From Crataegus laevigata (taxonomy: Eukaryota > Streptophyta > Magnoliopsida > Rosales > Rosaceae): DNA of 64,000 nucleotides. The stretch is from assembly GCA_963580275.1 (NCBI GenBank), contig OY756942.1, forward strand, positions 33,266,701 to 33,330,700. The letters are read 5' to 3'. Within the stretch, counting starts at the first letter, position 1, and each line of letters begins with the position of its first letter. Below the pieces are notes generated by a model, which was not told the DNA's origin, ran no database searches, and saw only the letters and a program-made list of their open reading frames with translations. The position numbers and the translations under genes were made by a program. Below are positions 14,454-24,994 of the stretch, piece by piece.

Positions 14454-15060
14454 CTACCCCGCCCGAGCCCTCTCATGATGGCAGGATCATCATTGTAAGC
14501 TCTCCCCAAACAGAATTGCAACTAAATCACCTGATAACAAATATAATCCAAATAAGCATAACAATTGAAAACTTTAGGAATTCGGAACTCAAGAGCTCAT
14601 CGAATTGAAATGTACACATACAAAACGCCATCTGAAATCAAAATATCAATCACAATCACAGAATTCAATCCAAAACACAAATTTAAGCTTAGAGTTTAAA
14701 AAAAAAGCATCAATCTTTGCAGCTAGCAAAAGGGTTGCATGCAAAAAAAGCATAACTTTTAAGCTTCATTTCTCATGGTATAAAAGTAAAGCAGCAAAAA
14801 TTTACCAGAACCAGAAGTTGGAAGCAGCAAATTCAAAACCCCATTTGGCTAAAGTCCCCAAATTCAAGTGCTTCTACAAATTCAAGTGCTTTTGCAAACT
14901 GAGATTCTGAGAGATCATCAGAAATTCCAAAAGCTCAATCCTTCAACCCAAAAGTGCTTTCCCTTCTTCAATTGCAACGTCTCTGCAAAAATACCCGATA
15001 AACCAAAACCCTAATCAATCAAACAAGAAGGCACATAATCTCCGATAGACCCCACAAGAA
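14454..15060 (-). promoter_or_regulatory. FAB1 5' leader with probable leader intron and a tiny uORF
   Basis: Upstream of the FAB1 ATG, the minus strand shows an acceptor-like TTATCAG just before 14532, so a leader intron is likely. The exon between that site and the ATG holds a six-codon uORF (14493-14473, MMILPS then TGA), 19 nt ahead of the main start. The donor and the transcription start could not be placed. The more distal DNA (14600-15060) is A-rich without a gene. Confidence 0.4.
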
Positions 15061-15679
15061 ACTATAAGCCCGTCTTATGTGCAGAATATTTATAATTTTA
15101 TATGGGTTTTATTTTCGGGATAAAATCGTTCATACAACAGCAAACCTGTTGTTTTGTATTATCTGTAACAATAATATTATATAAAACAAAATTACAAAAG
15201 CCACAGAAAAAATATAAATTAAAAAGGAAGAAAGATATTGACAAAAAAAAAAAAAAAAAAAAAAAGAAAGAAGGAGAAAGATACAGAAAGGTGAAATACT
15301 GAAATGTCAATAGCCACTTGTAACTGTAATTCCGCATTTTGGCGCTCCTACTTAACGTTACTGTATAAAATTTAATTTTTTATCTTCTTTCTCGTTTTTT
15401 TTTTCATTTTGATTACAAGCGAGATTATTCATAATATAAAGGCTAATTTGGGGTTGATGTGTTTTTTTTTTCAATTGCTTATGCTCTGTTGTAAGAATAA
15501 ACAGCTGTAAAAAAAATCATCTTTCTGACAAGTATGTATAGAGCTGTTTTGACTTTCTATTACTTTTTAAAGATGTTTATTTTAAAATAATTTAAGCAAT
15601 CCCAAACCAGCTCTAAATTCAAAACGCAATAGGTTGAAGAGAAAAACAATATCCACAATGACAATTTGTAAAAAAAAAT
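15061..15679. other. AT-rich spacer upstream of FAB1
   Basis: No gene. It contains a poly-A run of about 24 bases (15242-15265) and several T runs. It probably includes the distal FAB1 promoter. The right edge is the target site of the copia insertion. Confidence 0.5.
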
Positions 15680-15684
15680 ATTGT

Positions 15685-15944
15685 TGTTGTGGACTATTTT
15701 ATCTGACAAAGGGAGAGAGAGGGAGAGGGAGTGGCCGGCGGCACAAGCAAGAGAGAAGGAGAGAATTGTAGGGGAATTGTGTTGTGTATTCCTCCTACCT
15801 TGCACCTCTATTTATAGTATTAGGGTAAAGGCATTCCTTGCTCTCCAAGGAATAAGAGATACAATAGGATAAAGATAACAACTTCTAATCAAACCTAATC
15901 TAGGATTTACACAATCATACTTCAACTAGGATTTGTTTACAACA
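15685..15944 (-). repeat. 3' LTR of the copia element (intact copy)
   Basis: A 260-bp LTR with terminal inverted TGTTGT..ACAACA. It is preceded by target-site duplication ATTGT (15680-15684). A TATTTATAG-like TATA box lies within it (minus strand CTATAAATA near 15815). It matches the split right LTR almost perfectly. Confidence 0.92.
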
Positions 15945-15954
15945 CTCCCCCTTG
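15945..15954 (-). promoter_or_regulatory. Copia polypurine tract
   Basis: On the minus strand CAAGGGGGAG abuts the start of the 3' LTR. This is the expected position and composition for plus-strand DNA priming, and it fixes the element's orientation. Confidence 0.8.
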
Positions 15955-16361
15955 AGTGTGTAAATACTCAAGGTAGATCTAGCATCATGCAGAAGTTGAT
16001 GAAGTCGACTTGTCAGTGCTGATTCCAAGGAACAACGCTTATTCTCAATGAGGTAGGAATTTGCATAAGTAAGTAAGTCTCACTAAAAACCCTAAGGCTA
16101 TGGCAAAAACCCGAGTAGGGACAAAATCCATAGTCTAAGGAAAAATGCGTGAGAAATGCAAAGTCAAAAGAAACGTCTACAGGACGTCCTCAGGGATATG
16201 ACCAGCCCAAGGTGGGTGCCTCGTTAAAACCTAGTTAGGTAGCAAAAACCCAGTGGGAAAAATGCTCCTAATCGTAGGGAAAACGAGTACATTAAGATCA
16301 AGCAAGTATCTACAGGATACTCCCCCTGAGTTTGACATAATTCCAAAGAGAAATAGTGAAG

Positions 16362-19300
16362 TTACAACTCAGAAAGTTTACGCATACCAATTCCATGAAC
16401 AAGCTTCTGGAACGTCGCCTTCGGTAGTGATTTGGTGAAGAGGTCGGCCAGATTGTCTTGTGAACGGATTTGCTTGACTTCAATCTTCTGATGCTCTTGT
16501 TGTTGATGTGTAAAGAAGAACTTCGGCGCAATGTGCTTGGTGTTGTCTCCTTTGATGTAACCCTTCTTGAGCTGTTCGATGCAAGCTGCGTTGTCTTCAA
16601 AGATCGTCGTCGGGACATCAACGGTGGGATGAAGATCACAGGAGCTTCGAATATGGCCCACTACTGATCTCAACCAAAAACATTCCCGAGTTGCTTCATG
16701 TAAGGCGAGAATTTCAGCATGGTTAGACGAAGTGGCAACTAAGGTCTGTTTCGTTGACCTCCAAGATATTGCGGTGCCTCCAACGGTAAAGACATAACCC
16801 GTTTGAGAACGCGCCTTGTGCGGATCAGATAAGTATCCAGCGTCGGCATAACCAACAAGGCGAGAATCAACTCGAGGAGCACAAGAAGTAGCCTCATTCG
16901 AGGATTCGTAGGGATAGAACAAGCCCAGATCCGTAGTACCCTTAAGGTAGCGGAATATGTCTTTCACGCCAGTCCAATGTCTGCGTGTAGGTGCATTACT
17001 GTATCTTGCCAAAAGATTAACAGGGAAGGAGATGTCGGGTCTAGTGCATTGAGCTAAGTACAATAAAGCGCCTATCGCACTTAGATAAGGAACTTCAGGT
17101 TCCAAAATCTCTTCATCATCCTCCTTCGGACGGAAGGGATCTCGTTTTGCATCTAGCGTACGAACGACCATAGGAGTACTCGAAGACTTCGCTTTATCCT
17201 CATTAAAGCGGCGCAACACCTTCTGGGTGTAGTTCGATTGATGTACTAAGATTCCATCCGAACAATGCTCTATCTCGAGACCGAGACAGTATCGAGTCTT
17301 ACCTAGATCTTTCATCTCAAATTCCGACTTCAGGTGCGAAGCAGTTCTCGCGAGCTCTTCAGGAGTTCCAATGAGATTCATGTCATCGACATATACTGCA
17401 ATAATCGCAAATCCGGAATGTGACTTCTTAATGAACACACAAGGGCATAATTCGTTGTTCACATATCCCTGACTAGTCAAATACTCACTCAGACGGTTAT
17501 ACCACATTCTTCCGGATTGTTTCAAACCGTAGAGTGAACGCCTCAGCCGAATTGAGAGCGTGTTCCGGGGTTTGGAAATATTTGAACCAGTCAATGTAAG
17601 TCCTTCGGGAACTTTCATATAAATTTCCGTATCAAGATCCCCATAGAGATACGCGGTTACTACGTCCATCAGCTGCATATCCAGTTTTTCGGAAACTACC
17701 AAACTGATAAGGTAGCGAAAAGTAATCACATCCATAACGGGTGAATAAGTTTCGTCATAGTCAATCCCGAGGCGTTGTGAGAAGCCTTGCGCAATAAGAC
17801 GAGCTTTGTAACGCACAATTTCATTCTTCTCATTTCGCTTCCGAACGAAAACCCACTTGTAGCCAACGGGCTTCACATGTGGAGGAGTAGGAACTACAGG
17901 TCCAAACACCTTACGTTTCGCAAGTGAATCGAGTTCGACTTGGATTGCTTGTTTCCAATTTGACCAATCAGCTCTACGTCGACATTCATCAACGGAACGC
18001 GGTTCAATGTCATCGCTCAACATGATCTCAGTAGCTACTGCAAATGCTAATGCATCGTCGACAATCATCTCATTTCTACGCCACACATCATCTAAGCTAG
18101 CATAATAGACCGAAATCTCACGATTCTCGGGAGGAGGATTCGTCTCTTCAAGGACGCTTCCATAATCTAGAATTTCCTCATGAGTTGGGTAGAATGAGTA
18201 AGCGATAGTCGGATTCACGGTAGGTTCTTCAGGACCTTGTGCCGTAGTTTTCCTCTTCCGGGGATGTGAATCCTTTGAACCAAGGGGTCTGCCACGCTTT
18301 TGTGTAGGGGCAGATGATTGGCTAGCCGCTAATGTACGTGGATCACCAGAATTGGCGTCCCGAGCTTCCAGGAGGGCAGTCCGTCGTACATTTGGTACAT
18401 CTATCTTTGCAGGCGTATTCGCAGCTGGAATGTGTGATCTTGTCACTCGCGCTAGATCGGTGAAAGCATCTGGCATGCTCTGAGCTATGCTCTGAAGATC
18501 TAATATGCGCTGCACTTCAGTTTCAGACTGAGCGGTGCGGGGATCTAAATGAGACAAAGTGGGAGTCGTCCACGATAATTCGCGTCGTTCTTCAGGAACG
18601 TTGACATTCTTATCTCCCCCTAGCGACGGGAAGACTGTCTCATAGAAGTGACAATCCGCAAAACGAGCGGTAAACAGATCGCCTGTCAAAGGTTCTAAGT
18701 AACGAATAATCGAAGGAGAATCATATCCGACATAGATTCCCATCCTTCGCTGAGGCCCCATTTTTGTACGTAAGGGCGGCGAGATCGGCACATATACCGC
18801 ACAACCAAAAACGCGCAGATGCGATATGTCGGGTTCATATCCGGTGACCAACTGAAGGGCACTGAATGGTTGTGTCGCAACAGGCCTCAGGCGGACCAAC
18901 TTTGCTGCGTGCAATATTGCATGGCCCCAAGCAGCGATCGGGAGCTTGGTACGTATGACCAACGATCGAGCAATCATTTGTAAGCGCTTAATGAAAGCTT
19001 CTGCCAGGCCGTTCTGGGTGTGAACATGGGGTACTAGATGTTCAACTTCAACCCCAACCGACATGCAATAGTCATCAAAAGTTTTTGATGTGAATTCTCC
19101 AGCATTATCCAATCGAATAGATTTGATTGGATAATCAGGGTGGTGAGCCCTGAGCTTGATAACCTGAGCCAACAGTTTGGAGAATGCAGCGTTCCTTGTG
19201 GACAACAAGCACACATGTGACCAACGTGTGGAAGCGTTAACCAAAACCATAAAATATCTAAATGGTCCGTAAGGAGGTTGAATCGGTCCACAAATGTCCC

Positions 19301-19946
19301 CCTGAATCCGTTGTAGAAAAATGGGAGGATTCGAACGAATCTTGTCATAAGAAGGCTTAGTAATAAGCTTTCCCATAGAACATGTTTGACATGCGATTCC
19401 TTGGATCGAACCTAAACTTCGGGTTAGTGGATGCCCGTGTGATGATTTGAGGATACGGCACATCGCTATTCGTCCAGGATGTCCCAAACGGTCATGCCAA
19501 AGTGTAATTTCGTGCGCGGTCCCAGTAGTAGGGCCGGCCACATAGTGGCTTTCTATGGGGCGTATGGTTGTAGTATACAGACCACTCGGGATACGCTCCA
19601 TCTTCTCTAGAATACGCTTCTGGCCATATTCGTAGGAAGTTATGCACAGAAATTCAACTCCGTTTTCTACGTGGGTTTCAGCATGGAAATTATTATCTCT
19701 AATATCCTTGAAACTTAGTAACGTTCTTCCGGAACGTGGGGAATAGAGTGCCTCATCAATGGTCAAGATTGTACCATTGGACAACATTATACGTGCCTTA
19801 CCGTATCCTTCTATCAGGTTGGATGGACCTGAGAGGGTTGTCAGAGGTGCATTCTTAGGTATGAAGTTAGTGAAATAGATGCGTTCACGCAAAACTGTGT
19901 GCGTGGTTGCACTATCTGCCAGACAACTAACTTTCCCACTAGTCAT
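16362..19946 (-). CDS. Ty1/copia Pol polyprotein (PR-INT-RT-RNaseH), gag not present
   Basis: A single uninterrupted reading frame of 1194 codons. Order of domains is typical of Ty1/copia. Aspartic protease remnant near residues 8-19 (LADSATTHTVL in place of the usual DSGAT). Zinc-binding pre-integrase region 150-195 (HDRLGHP, CQTCSMGK). Integrase core with D217, D280 and E316 (QGDICGP, RLDNAGEF, NGLAEAF). Reverse transcriptase with KWVFVRKRN and YVDD at about 852-855. RNase H with SRLVGYADAGY, ISWRSTKQ and FEDNAACIEQ. It ends with KSLPKATFQKLVHGIGMRKL. No Gag or CCHC knuckle is encoded upstream. The DNA just before the ATG reads TTCATTCTAG, an acceptor-like string, so the annotated start is simply the first Met. 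The frame looks intact despite the missing gag. Confidence 0.9.
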   Translation of the reverse strand: MTSGKVSCLADSATTHTVLRERIYFTNFIPKNAPLTTLSGPSNLIEGYGKARIMLSNGTILTIDEALYSPRSGRTLLSFKDIRDNNFHAETHVENGVEFLCITSYEYGQKRILEKMERIPSGLYTTTIRPIESHYVAGPTTGTAHEITLWHDRLGHPGRIAMCRILKSSHGHPLTRSLGSIQGIACQTCSMGKLITKPSYDKIRSNPPIFLQRIQGDICGPIQPPYGPFRYFMVLVNASTRWSHVCLLSTRNAAFSKLLAQVIKLRAHHPDYPIKSIRLDNAGEFTSKTFDDYCMSVGVEVEHLVPHVHTQNGLAEAFIKRLQMIARSLVIRTKLPIAAWGHAILHAAKLVRLRPVATQPFSALQLVTGYEPDISHLRVFGCAVYVPISPPLRTKMGPQRRMGIYVGYDSPSIIRYLEPLTGDLFTARFADCHFYETVFPSLGGDKNVNVPEERRELSWTTPTLSHLDPRTAQSETEVQRILDLQSIAQSMPDAFTDLARVTRSHIPAANTPAKIDVPNVRRTALLEARDANSGDPRTLAASQSSAPTQKRGRPLGSKDSHPRKRKTTAQGPEEPTVNPTIAYSFYPTHEEILDYGSVLEETNPPPENREISVYYASLDDVWRRNEMIVDDALAFAVATEIMLSDDIEPRSVDECRRRADWSNWKQAIQVELDSLAKRKVFGPVVPTPPHVKPVGYKWVFVRKRNEKNEIVRYKARLIAQGFSQRLGIDYDETYSPVMDVITFRYLISLVVSEKLDMQLMDVVTAYLYGDLDTEIYMKVPEGLTLTGSNISKPRNTLSIRLRRSLYGLKQSGRMWYNRLSEYLTSQGYVNNELCPCVFIKKSHSGFAIIAVYVDDMNLIGTPEELARTASHLKSEFEMKDLGKTRYCLGLEIEHCSDGILVHQSNYTQKVLRRFNEDKAKSSSTPMVVRTLDAKRDPFRPKEDDEEILEPEVPYLSAIGALLYLAQCTRPDISFPVNLLARYSNAPTRRHWTGVKDIFRYLKGTTDLGLFYPYESSNEATSCAPRVDSRLVGYADAGYLSDPHKARSQTGYVFTVGGTAISWRSTKQTLVATSSNHAEILALHEATRECFWLRSVVGHIRSSCDLHPTVDVPTTIFEDNAACIEQLKKGYIKGDNTKHIAPKFFFTHQQQEHQKIEVKQIRSQDNLADLFTKSLPKATFQKLVHGIGMRKLSEL

Positions 19947-21013
19947 ACCTAGAATGAAAAATTAATTTGAATCGGTCACATGCATAAAGGTTTATAAAAC
20001 AATTATCAATTCAAAATAATTTAATTTATTCAAGGATTAAAACTTAATATCCAAAAACAAATCACTAACTAATAAGGCATGTTTATAAGAAACTTCAGGT
20101 TTCAAATTAATTATGAACTTCAGGTTCATATATTCCTGCAGGCAAACACAAATATATATGCAAACAAATATGCAACAATATAATTTTAGGTTTATGAATG
20201 CAATTGAATTAATTTATTTAATTATTTGGACTTCGGGCCAAATTAGGGTATAGCTAAAAAAATAAAAACCCATTGAGCGTAAAAAAAAATAATTGGGTAA
20301 ATAAAATTTTTGCGGGACCAAAAAAAAAATAAAGAAAGAAAATTTAAACCACCGGGGGGGGGGTAAAAAAAAATGAAAAGAGACCCTTTTAAACAAATGC
20401 CCAAAAAATTGGGCTGGGGTGTTAGGTGGGGCTGCAGGCCCAAAAATCTGTTTTTTTTTTTTTCTGTTTTTCAGTATGGGCAAGCAGGCCCAAAAACAAA
20501 AAAAACATTTTTTTTTTTTTTTTTTAAGTTCACGGGCCAAAAAAAAATGAGGCCCATTAGGGCTTAAAAAAAAATTTCTCTTTTGGGGTGCGGCTGACAA
20601 GCCGCAAAAAACTTTTTTTTTTTTTTTTTTTTTTTGTTTCAATTCAAAATAATTTAATGCAACAATATATTTTAATGAATCACATATGTAAATTGATGCA
20701 AATGCAAAAATATAATTTTCAATGCATGTACATATGTAAGATTCAATTCATGACAAATATCAAATTCACTTAATTTAAACAATTATGGTTATGAGGCATA
20801 CACAATTTATGTAGAATCTAAAATACGTTAAACATAAAGTTGGGTCATGCATCATGGTGAATGTTCATGCTATCAGGGCTTGCAAAATATCGAGTTAAAA
20901 GCCGTTGTTTTGAAAGAACCTGATTGCGTGATGATATGGATGAACTGGTTTGATGCAGAAAATTTCTCCAACGTCAGATTCCTAAGTGCAGCGGTAGGAG
21001 CGTGCTGATAACG
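19947..21013 (-). other. Copia leader region without a gag ORF
   Basis: About 1.07 kb between the 5' LTR and the pol frame, where gag would be expected. It is dominated by homopolymer A, T and G runs (20240-20640). It contains no frame with gag or zinc-knuckle features. Immediately inside the LTR the minus strand reads CGTTATCAGCACGCTCC, probably the primer-binding region, but I did not assign a tRNA. Confidence 0.65.
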
Positions 21014-21054
21014 TGTTGTGGACTATTTTATCTGACAAAGGGAGAGAGAGGGAG
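21014..21054 (-). repeat. Copia 5' LTR, part 1 (before the nested insertion)
   Basis: Forty-one bases from TGTTGTGGAC to GGGAG match the start of the intact LTR at 15685. The match stops exactly where the chromovirus LTR (TGTTATAACC) begins. GGGAG at 21050-21054 is the left copy of the target-site duplication. Confidence 0.92.
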
Positions 21055-23463
21055 TGTTATAACCCGTTCCGGAATTTTAATTCCGAAGATGTAAAATTAC
21101 AAAAATACCCTTGAGCGGGATTAAGGTGCGTAAATGTGACGTTGGTTTCAATTTAAGTTCTACTCTTTGGTTAATTAGAATATTGTTGTGGGTTATTAAC
21201 TTAGACTTAGGCTTACTTTGTGGTAATAATTTTGTAGTCAAATTGGGTAGGACCTCACATGGGATCCCTATCCCTCAAATCCTTCCCCAAAACCCGTATC
21301 TGGTTTCTCTCTCTATTCTCAAACTCTCGTCTTTCTCTCTCGAACTCCCGATCGTGAACCATCACTCAAACCCACCTAAAACTTCCACCAACGCCGGAGT
21401 TAAGGTCACCATTGCAACCCTGAGGACTTCACGATCACGTAGGTACCAAATCCAGGTAAGTTTCACTTCGAAAAACTCCTAGTTCTAAAGTTCCCGTGGA
21501 GGGTACTGTTCATAAACTTCGAATTGGTTGTGTTTTAGGCTTAACCAAGATCACAGTGAGCCTTAGGAAGTCCCAAGGAAACTCGGAGCATAACGTTTGG
21601 AAGTTTTGGACGTCAGAATCACCTAGTTCGAAGTTTAGCCGATTTTGTGAAATTTTGGAAGGTATGATCCCGTGGTTTTTAGTGCTTAAAATCATACCAT
21701 CGTGATTCTACATGTTAAGGGCTTCAAATTGGTATAAAATTCGAGAAATTTGGACGAAAAACGAAGGAGAATAGCTAAATTGAAATTTTCTCAGTTTTCC
21801 GGCGAGTTTTCCGGCGAAACCAGTCGCCGGAGAAGACGACGGAGAAGGAATATTCCGTCAACTCTGACGGAATATTCCAACGCCGTTAACCTGACGCCGT
21901 TAACCTAACGCCGTTAAAGTTGACGGAATATTCCAGGAATATTCCTGACGCCGTCAACTGACGTCATCACTGTGCAAGGCTGACGTCGGCACTGTGCAAG
22001 GCACGTGGGCCGCGCGTGGGGGCGCGTAGGTCCGTGCCATGTCAGGCGCGTGGGGGCGCGTGAAGGGTCCAAAAATTATTTTAAAAATATGGGGATGATC
22101 CTGAGGTTGTGTAGATCACGTTAGAGTATTCATTTGTCAAAATTGAGCATTGTATGAGGAATTAATTGCCTAGTTTGGGTTATGTGCGTTAAATGTGCGT
22201 TAAATGACGTTGTTTTAGCGGTTTCGCCTTTAGGTGGAACTTATAACGAGGACGAGCACAACCAGGGGCGTCAAGGGGGTCACGACCCGGCAACATACCA
22301 GTGAGTGGGCATTTGTTTTTATATATATACCTATATACTCGATTTCTCCCAGAAATCAAACGTAAATGAAAAGTATGTTGAAATAAGATATGAAATATGT
22401 TTTGATTGCCATGCATTGGATGTCATGAATATTATGAATTGTTGTATGATGCATATATGTGAAATGGTGCGGTGGACGTACAGGTAAGTATCAGGTGAGT
22501 ATTGTTATTGTATGATGATGTTGAGATATATGTTAAGCTCATAACCTGCACCATGATATTAGTGCTTATAATATTCACCGCATCGCACGCTCACCTTGGA
22601 TCCAAGTAGATGCTAGTCGTACAGACCATAGGAGGTGGTTCCGACAGGCTAGTCGTACAGACCTTTAGAGAGGTTCCGATTGGTGGGTGATCTTAGATTA
22701 TGCGCATAAATGATTGATGAGTAAAGCACTAGAGCGTAATATTAACCATTAAGTCGTACAGACTACATTAGGTGGTTCCGACTTATGTGCAGAAGGCCGT
22801 ACAGGTCACAGTTGGTGACTCCGGCAAGATGAGATTTTGAGCTCTAGATTCAACCGTACAGGACCTTTAGAGGGTCTCCGGTTGATTACTTTCTTTCACC
22901 TGATTTGTATTATGTTAATGCATTCATACAAAACTGTTGAATTTGGCATGGTACATTCTCTATTGAATCTGTTTTTATTGATGATTGAGATGGTTGAGAT
23001 ATATATGTGTTTATATACTATTTTTCTGGGAAAGTATACAGGTTTTTCAAAGAGGGGTTATAAATGTGGATTTATGAAATGATTTGAAAAAGCTTAATTT
23101 TCGCCCACTCACGTTTTCTGTTTTGCGCCCCTCCAGGTTCTAGTTGATAGTTGAAGCGTTGGTGACCTACGAGGACTCCTTCGGCGTTCTGACAAGACTA
23201 AATAAATGTAGGGTTCACCCGAGGGTGTTGTAAAATAGTTTTAGTCCTACTTGACTGCACCTAGATGCTTATGCTCTGTTTATGTGTGTTTAGTACCTTT
23301 TATGCACTTAGAACGCTTGTTTGTTAATAACTGCAATGAGTGGGTTTTCTGATTTTAGTTGGCTCGTATTTTGTTAGTATATTATCGTTTCCGCCTGCAC
23401 TTATGGTTACGTCACGCTCACGTGACGGCCAGCACGTCCTAGTCTTCGGGTTAGGGTGTGTCA
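21055..23463 (+). repeat. 5' LTR of chromovirus
   Basis: 2409 bp. It contains a GC-rich block with repeated ACGCCGTTAA and GGAATATTCC units (21840-21960). It also contains a series of CGTACAG..GGTTCCGAC type repeats at about 22610-22880. Small ORFs inside are mirrored in the 3' LTR and are not genes. Confidence 0.93.
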
Positions 23464-23466
23464 GTT

Positions 23467-23478
23467 TGGTATCAGAGC
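23467..23478 (+). promoter_or_regulatory. Primer-binding site, initiator Met-tRNA type
   Basis: TGGTATCAGAGC, three bases after the LTR end. It is complementary to the 3' end of plant initiator methionine tRNA, as in most Ty3/gypsy elements. Confidence 0.88.
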
Positions 23479-23545
23479 ATAGGTTGCAGTCCTGTATAAC
23501 TAGTGAAATCTTCTATTGATTTCTTTGATTTCTTTTGTCAGAACT

Positions 23546-24994
23546 ATGCCGCCTCGTATAGAGCCCCGCCGTGCTACTGAGCCTAATCTCCCCGATATGG
23601 CTCAGTATGGGGAAGCAATGGCTCAAGCTTTTCAGGCTAATATCCGTCCTCCTCAGAGAACGCCCGTAGAGACGATGTATAATCTGAGATTGGAAACCTT
23701 TGAAGGAAATGAAGGTTATGAGGGGGCAGAAAGGTGGTTGGATCGGATTGAGCAGACCTTTCAAGTGATGCAGAGTCAAGGGAACCTACCTGAGAGTAGA
23801 TGGGTCGAAACTACCATTTGGTTTTTAAGCCGTGAAATTGCAGTTTGGTGGGGAAATGAAACTAACTTTCTGGCACCTGAGATGGTGCAAGATTGGAACA
23901 CATTCAAGGGAATATTTAAGAAAAGATTTATTCCTCCGGAGTACATTGATAGTAAGAAACAGGAGTTCACCCAACTGAAGCAAAGAAAGATGTCGGCGGG
24001 TGAATACTACAGGAAGTTTACAGATTTGTCTCGTTATGATCCGGAAGTGGCTGCTAATCCAGTGGAAATGCTTCGCCGATTTAAGTTGGGATCAAAGAAG
24101 AAATGGCGAACATTTGCTAGTGCACTTCCTTGTGCTAACTATCATGAGTTTTCTGGGATCATGGTTCGGATGGAGGAGTCCGAGAAACTTCCTAGTGATA
24201 GTGACGAAGAGGAAGATAAGAAGGGTGGCCATCAGAGAAATGATGGCAAAGGTAAAGGCATCTCATTCCAGGGACCTCGTCAGACGCAGAATTTCAAGAA
24301 AAGTGGAATGAGTTCGAGTTCCTTCAATGGTGGATTTAGTGCCCCAGGCCCGAGGAGAGGAGGTGGTAGGTTTGGTAGTGGACCTAGGTTTCCTGTTCAG
24401 AGAGGCTTTGGTGGTGCTGGTGGTTCTGGTCCTTCGTTATGTCGCCGTTGTAATTTCCGACATCATGGGGAATGTAGGAGAATCAGTGGTGCATGCTTTA
24501 CATGTGGTCAGCTAGGACATCGAGCTATGCATTGTCCCCAAGGTCAACAGAGGCCCCAGCAGCCTGTTATGCCAGCTTCAGCACCGACTCAGCAGAACTT
24601 TAATTCAGGCAGTTATGGCCAGTGGGGTCGTGGCGGTGCTTATCACTATCAAGGTGATGCTGCTCCTTATGCTTCGGGACAGTATCAATATTTCCAGGAT
24701 CCTTATTTTCAGAGTGGATATTCTCAGGATCAGGGAGGTTATACTTCATATCCGTCTATGCCAGCTAGCGGATCTCAGGGGTATCAGGGGAGTCAGCCAC
24801 AGCAGAGTGGGGTTGCTGCTAGTAGAGCAGAGCCGTCTAGGCAGCCTGCCCAGGCAGGTCAAGGACGTACTCATCAAGGACGAGGTAATCAGGGTGGCAG
24901 AGGTCGTGGAGGACGACAGCCAGCTCAGGGACATATTAACCACATCTCGCTGCAAGATGCTCAGAACTATCCAGACTTGATTATGGGACGTTGA
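23546..24994 (+). CDS. Chromovirus Gag
   Basis: 482 codons from the ATG giving MPPRIEPRRATEPNLPDMAQ; the frame is open about ten codons further upstream. It has a retrotransposon gag capsid-like region (YNLRLETFEGNEGYEGAERW, then WWGNETNFL and FIPPEYIDSKKQEFTQLKQ). A Gly/Arg/Gln-rich linker follows, with one clear zinc knuckle CFTCGQLGHRAMHC near residue 320 and a partial CRRCNFRHHGEC just before it. The C-terminal third is Gln/Gly/Tyr-rich low complexity. It ends at TGA 24992-24994, which overlaps the start of the pol frame by a few bases in another phase. Confidence 0.88.
   Translation: MPPRIEPRRATEPNLPDMAQYGEAMAQAFQANIRPPQRTPVETMYNLRLETFEGNEGYEGAERWLDRIEQTFQVMQSQGNLPESRWVETTIWFLSREIAVWWGNETNFLAPEMVQDWNTFKGIFKKRFIPPEYIDSKKQEFTQLKQRKMSAGEYYRKFTDLSRYDPEVAANPVEMLRRFKLGSKKKWRTFASALPCANYHEFSGIMVRMEESEKLPSDSDEEEDKKGGHQRNDGKGKGISFQGPRQTQNFKKSGMSSSSFNGGFSAPGPRRGGGRFGSGPRFPVQRGFGGAGGSGPSLCRRCNFRHHGECRRISGACFTCGQLGHRAMHCPQGQQRPQQPVMPASAPTQQNFNSGSYGQWGRGGAYHYQGDAAPYASGQYQYFQDPYFQSGYSQDQGGYTSYPSMPASGSQGYQGSQPQQSGVAASRAEPSRQPAQAGQGRTHQGRGNQGGRGRGGRQPAQGHINHISLQDAQNYPDLIMGR

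Noticed and set aside
20214..20642. Lys/Phe-rich ORFs on both strands
   Set aside because: They are translations of homopolymer A, T and G runs in the copia leader; no domain and no codon bias.
21111..21482. 123-codon ORF in the chromovirus LTR, mirrored at 28488-28859
   Set aside because: It lies wholly in the LTR, the two copies differ by substitutions that change residues, and no domain is recognisable; an LTR shadow.
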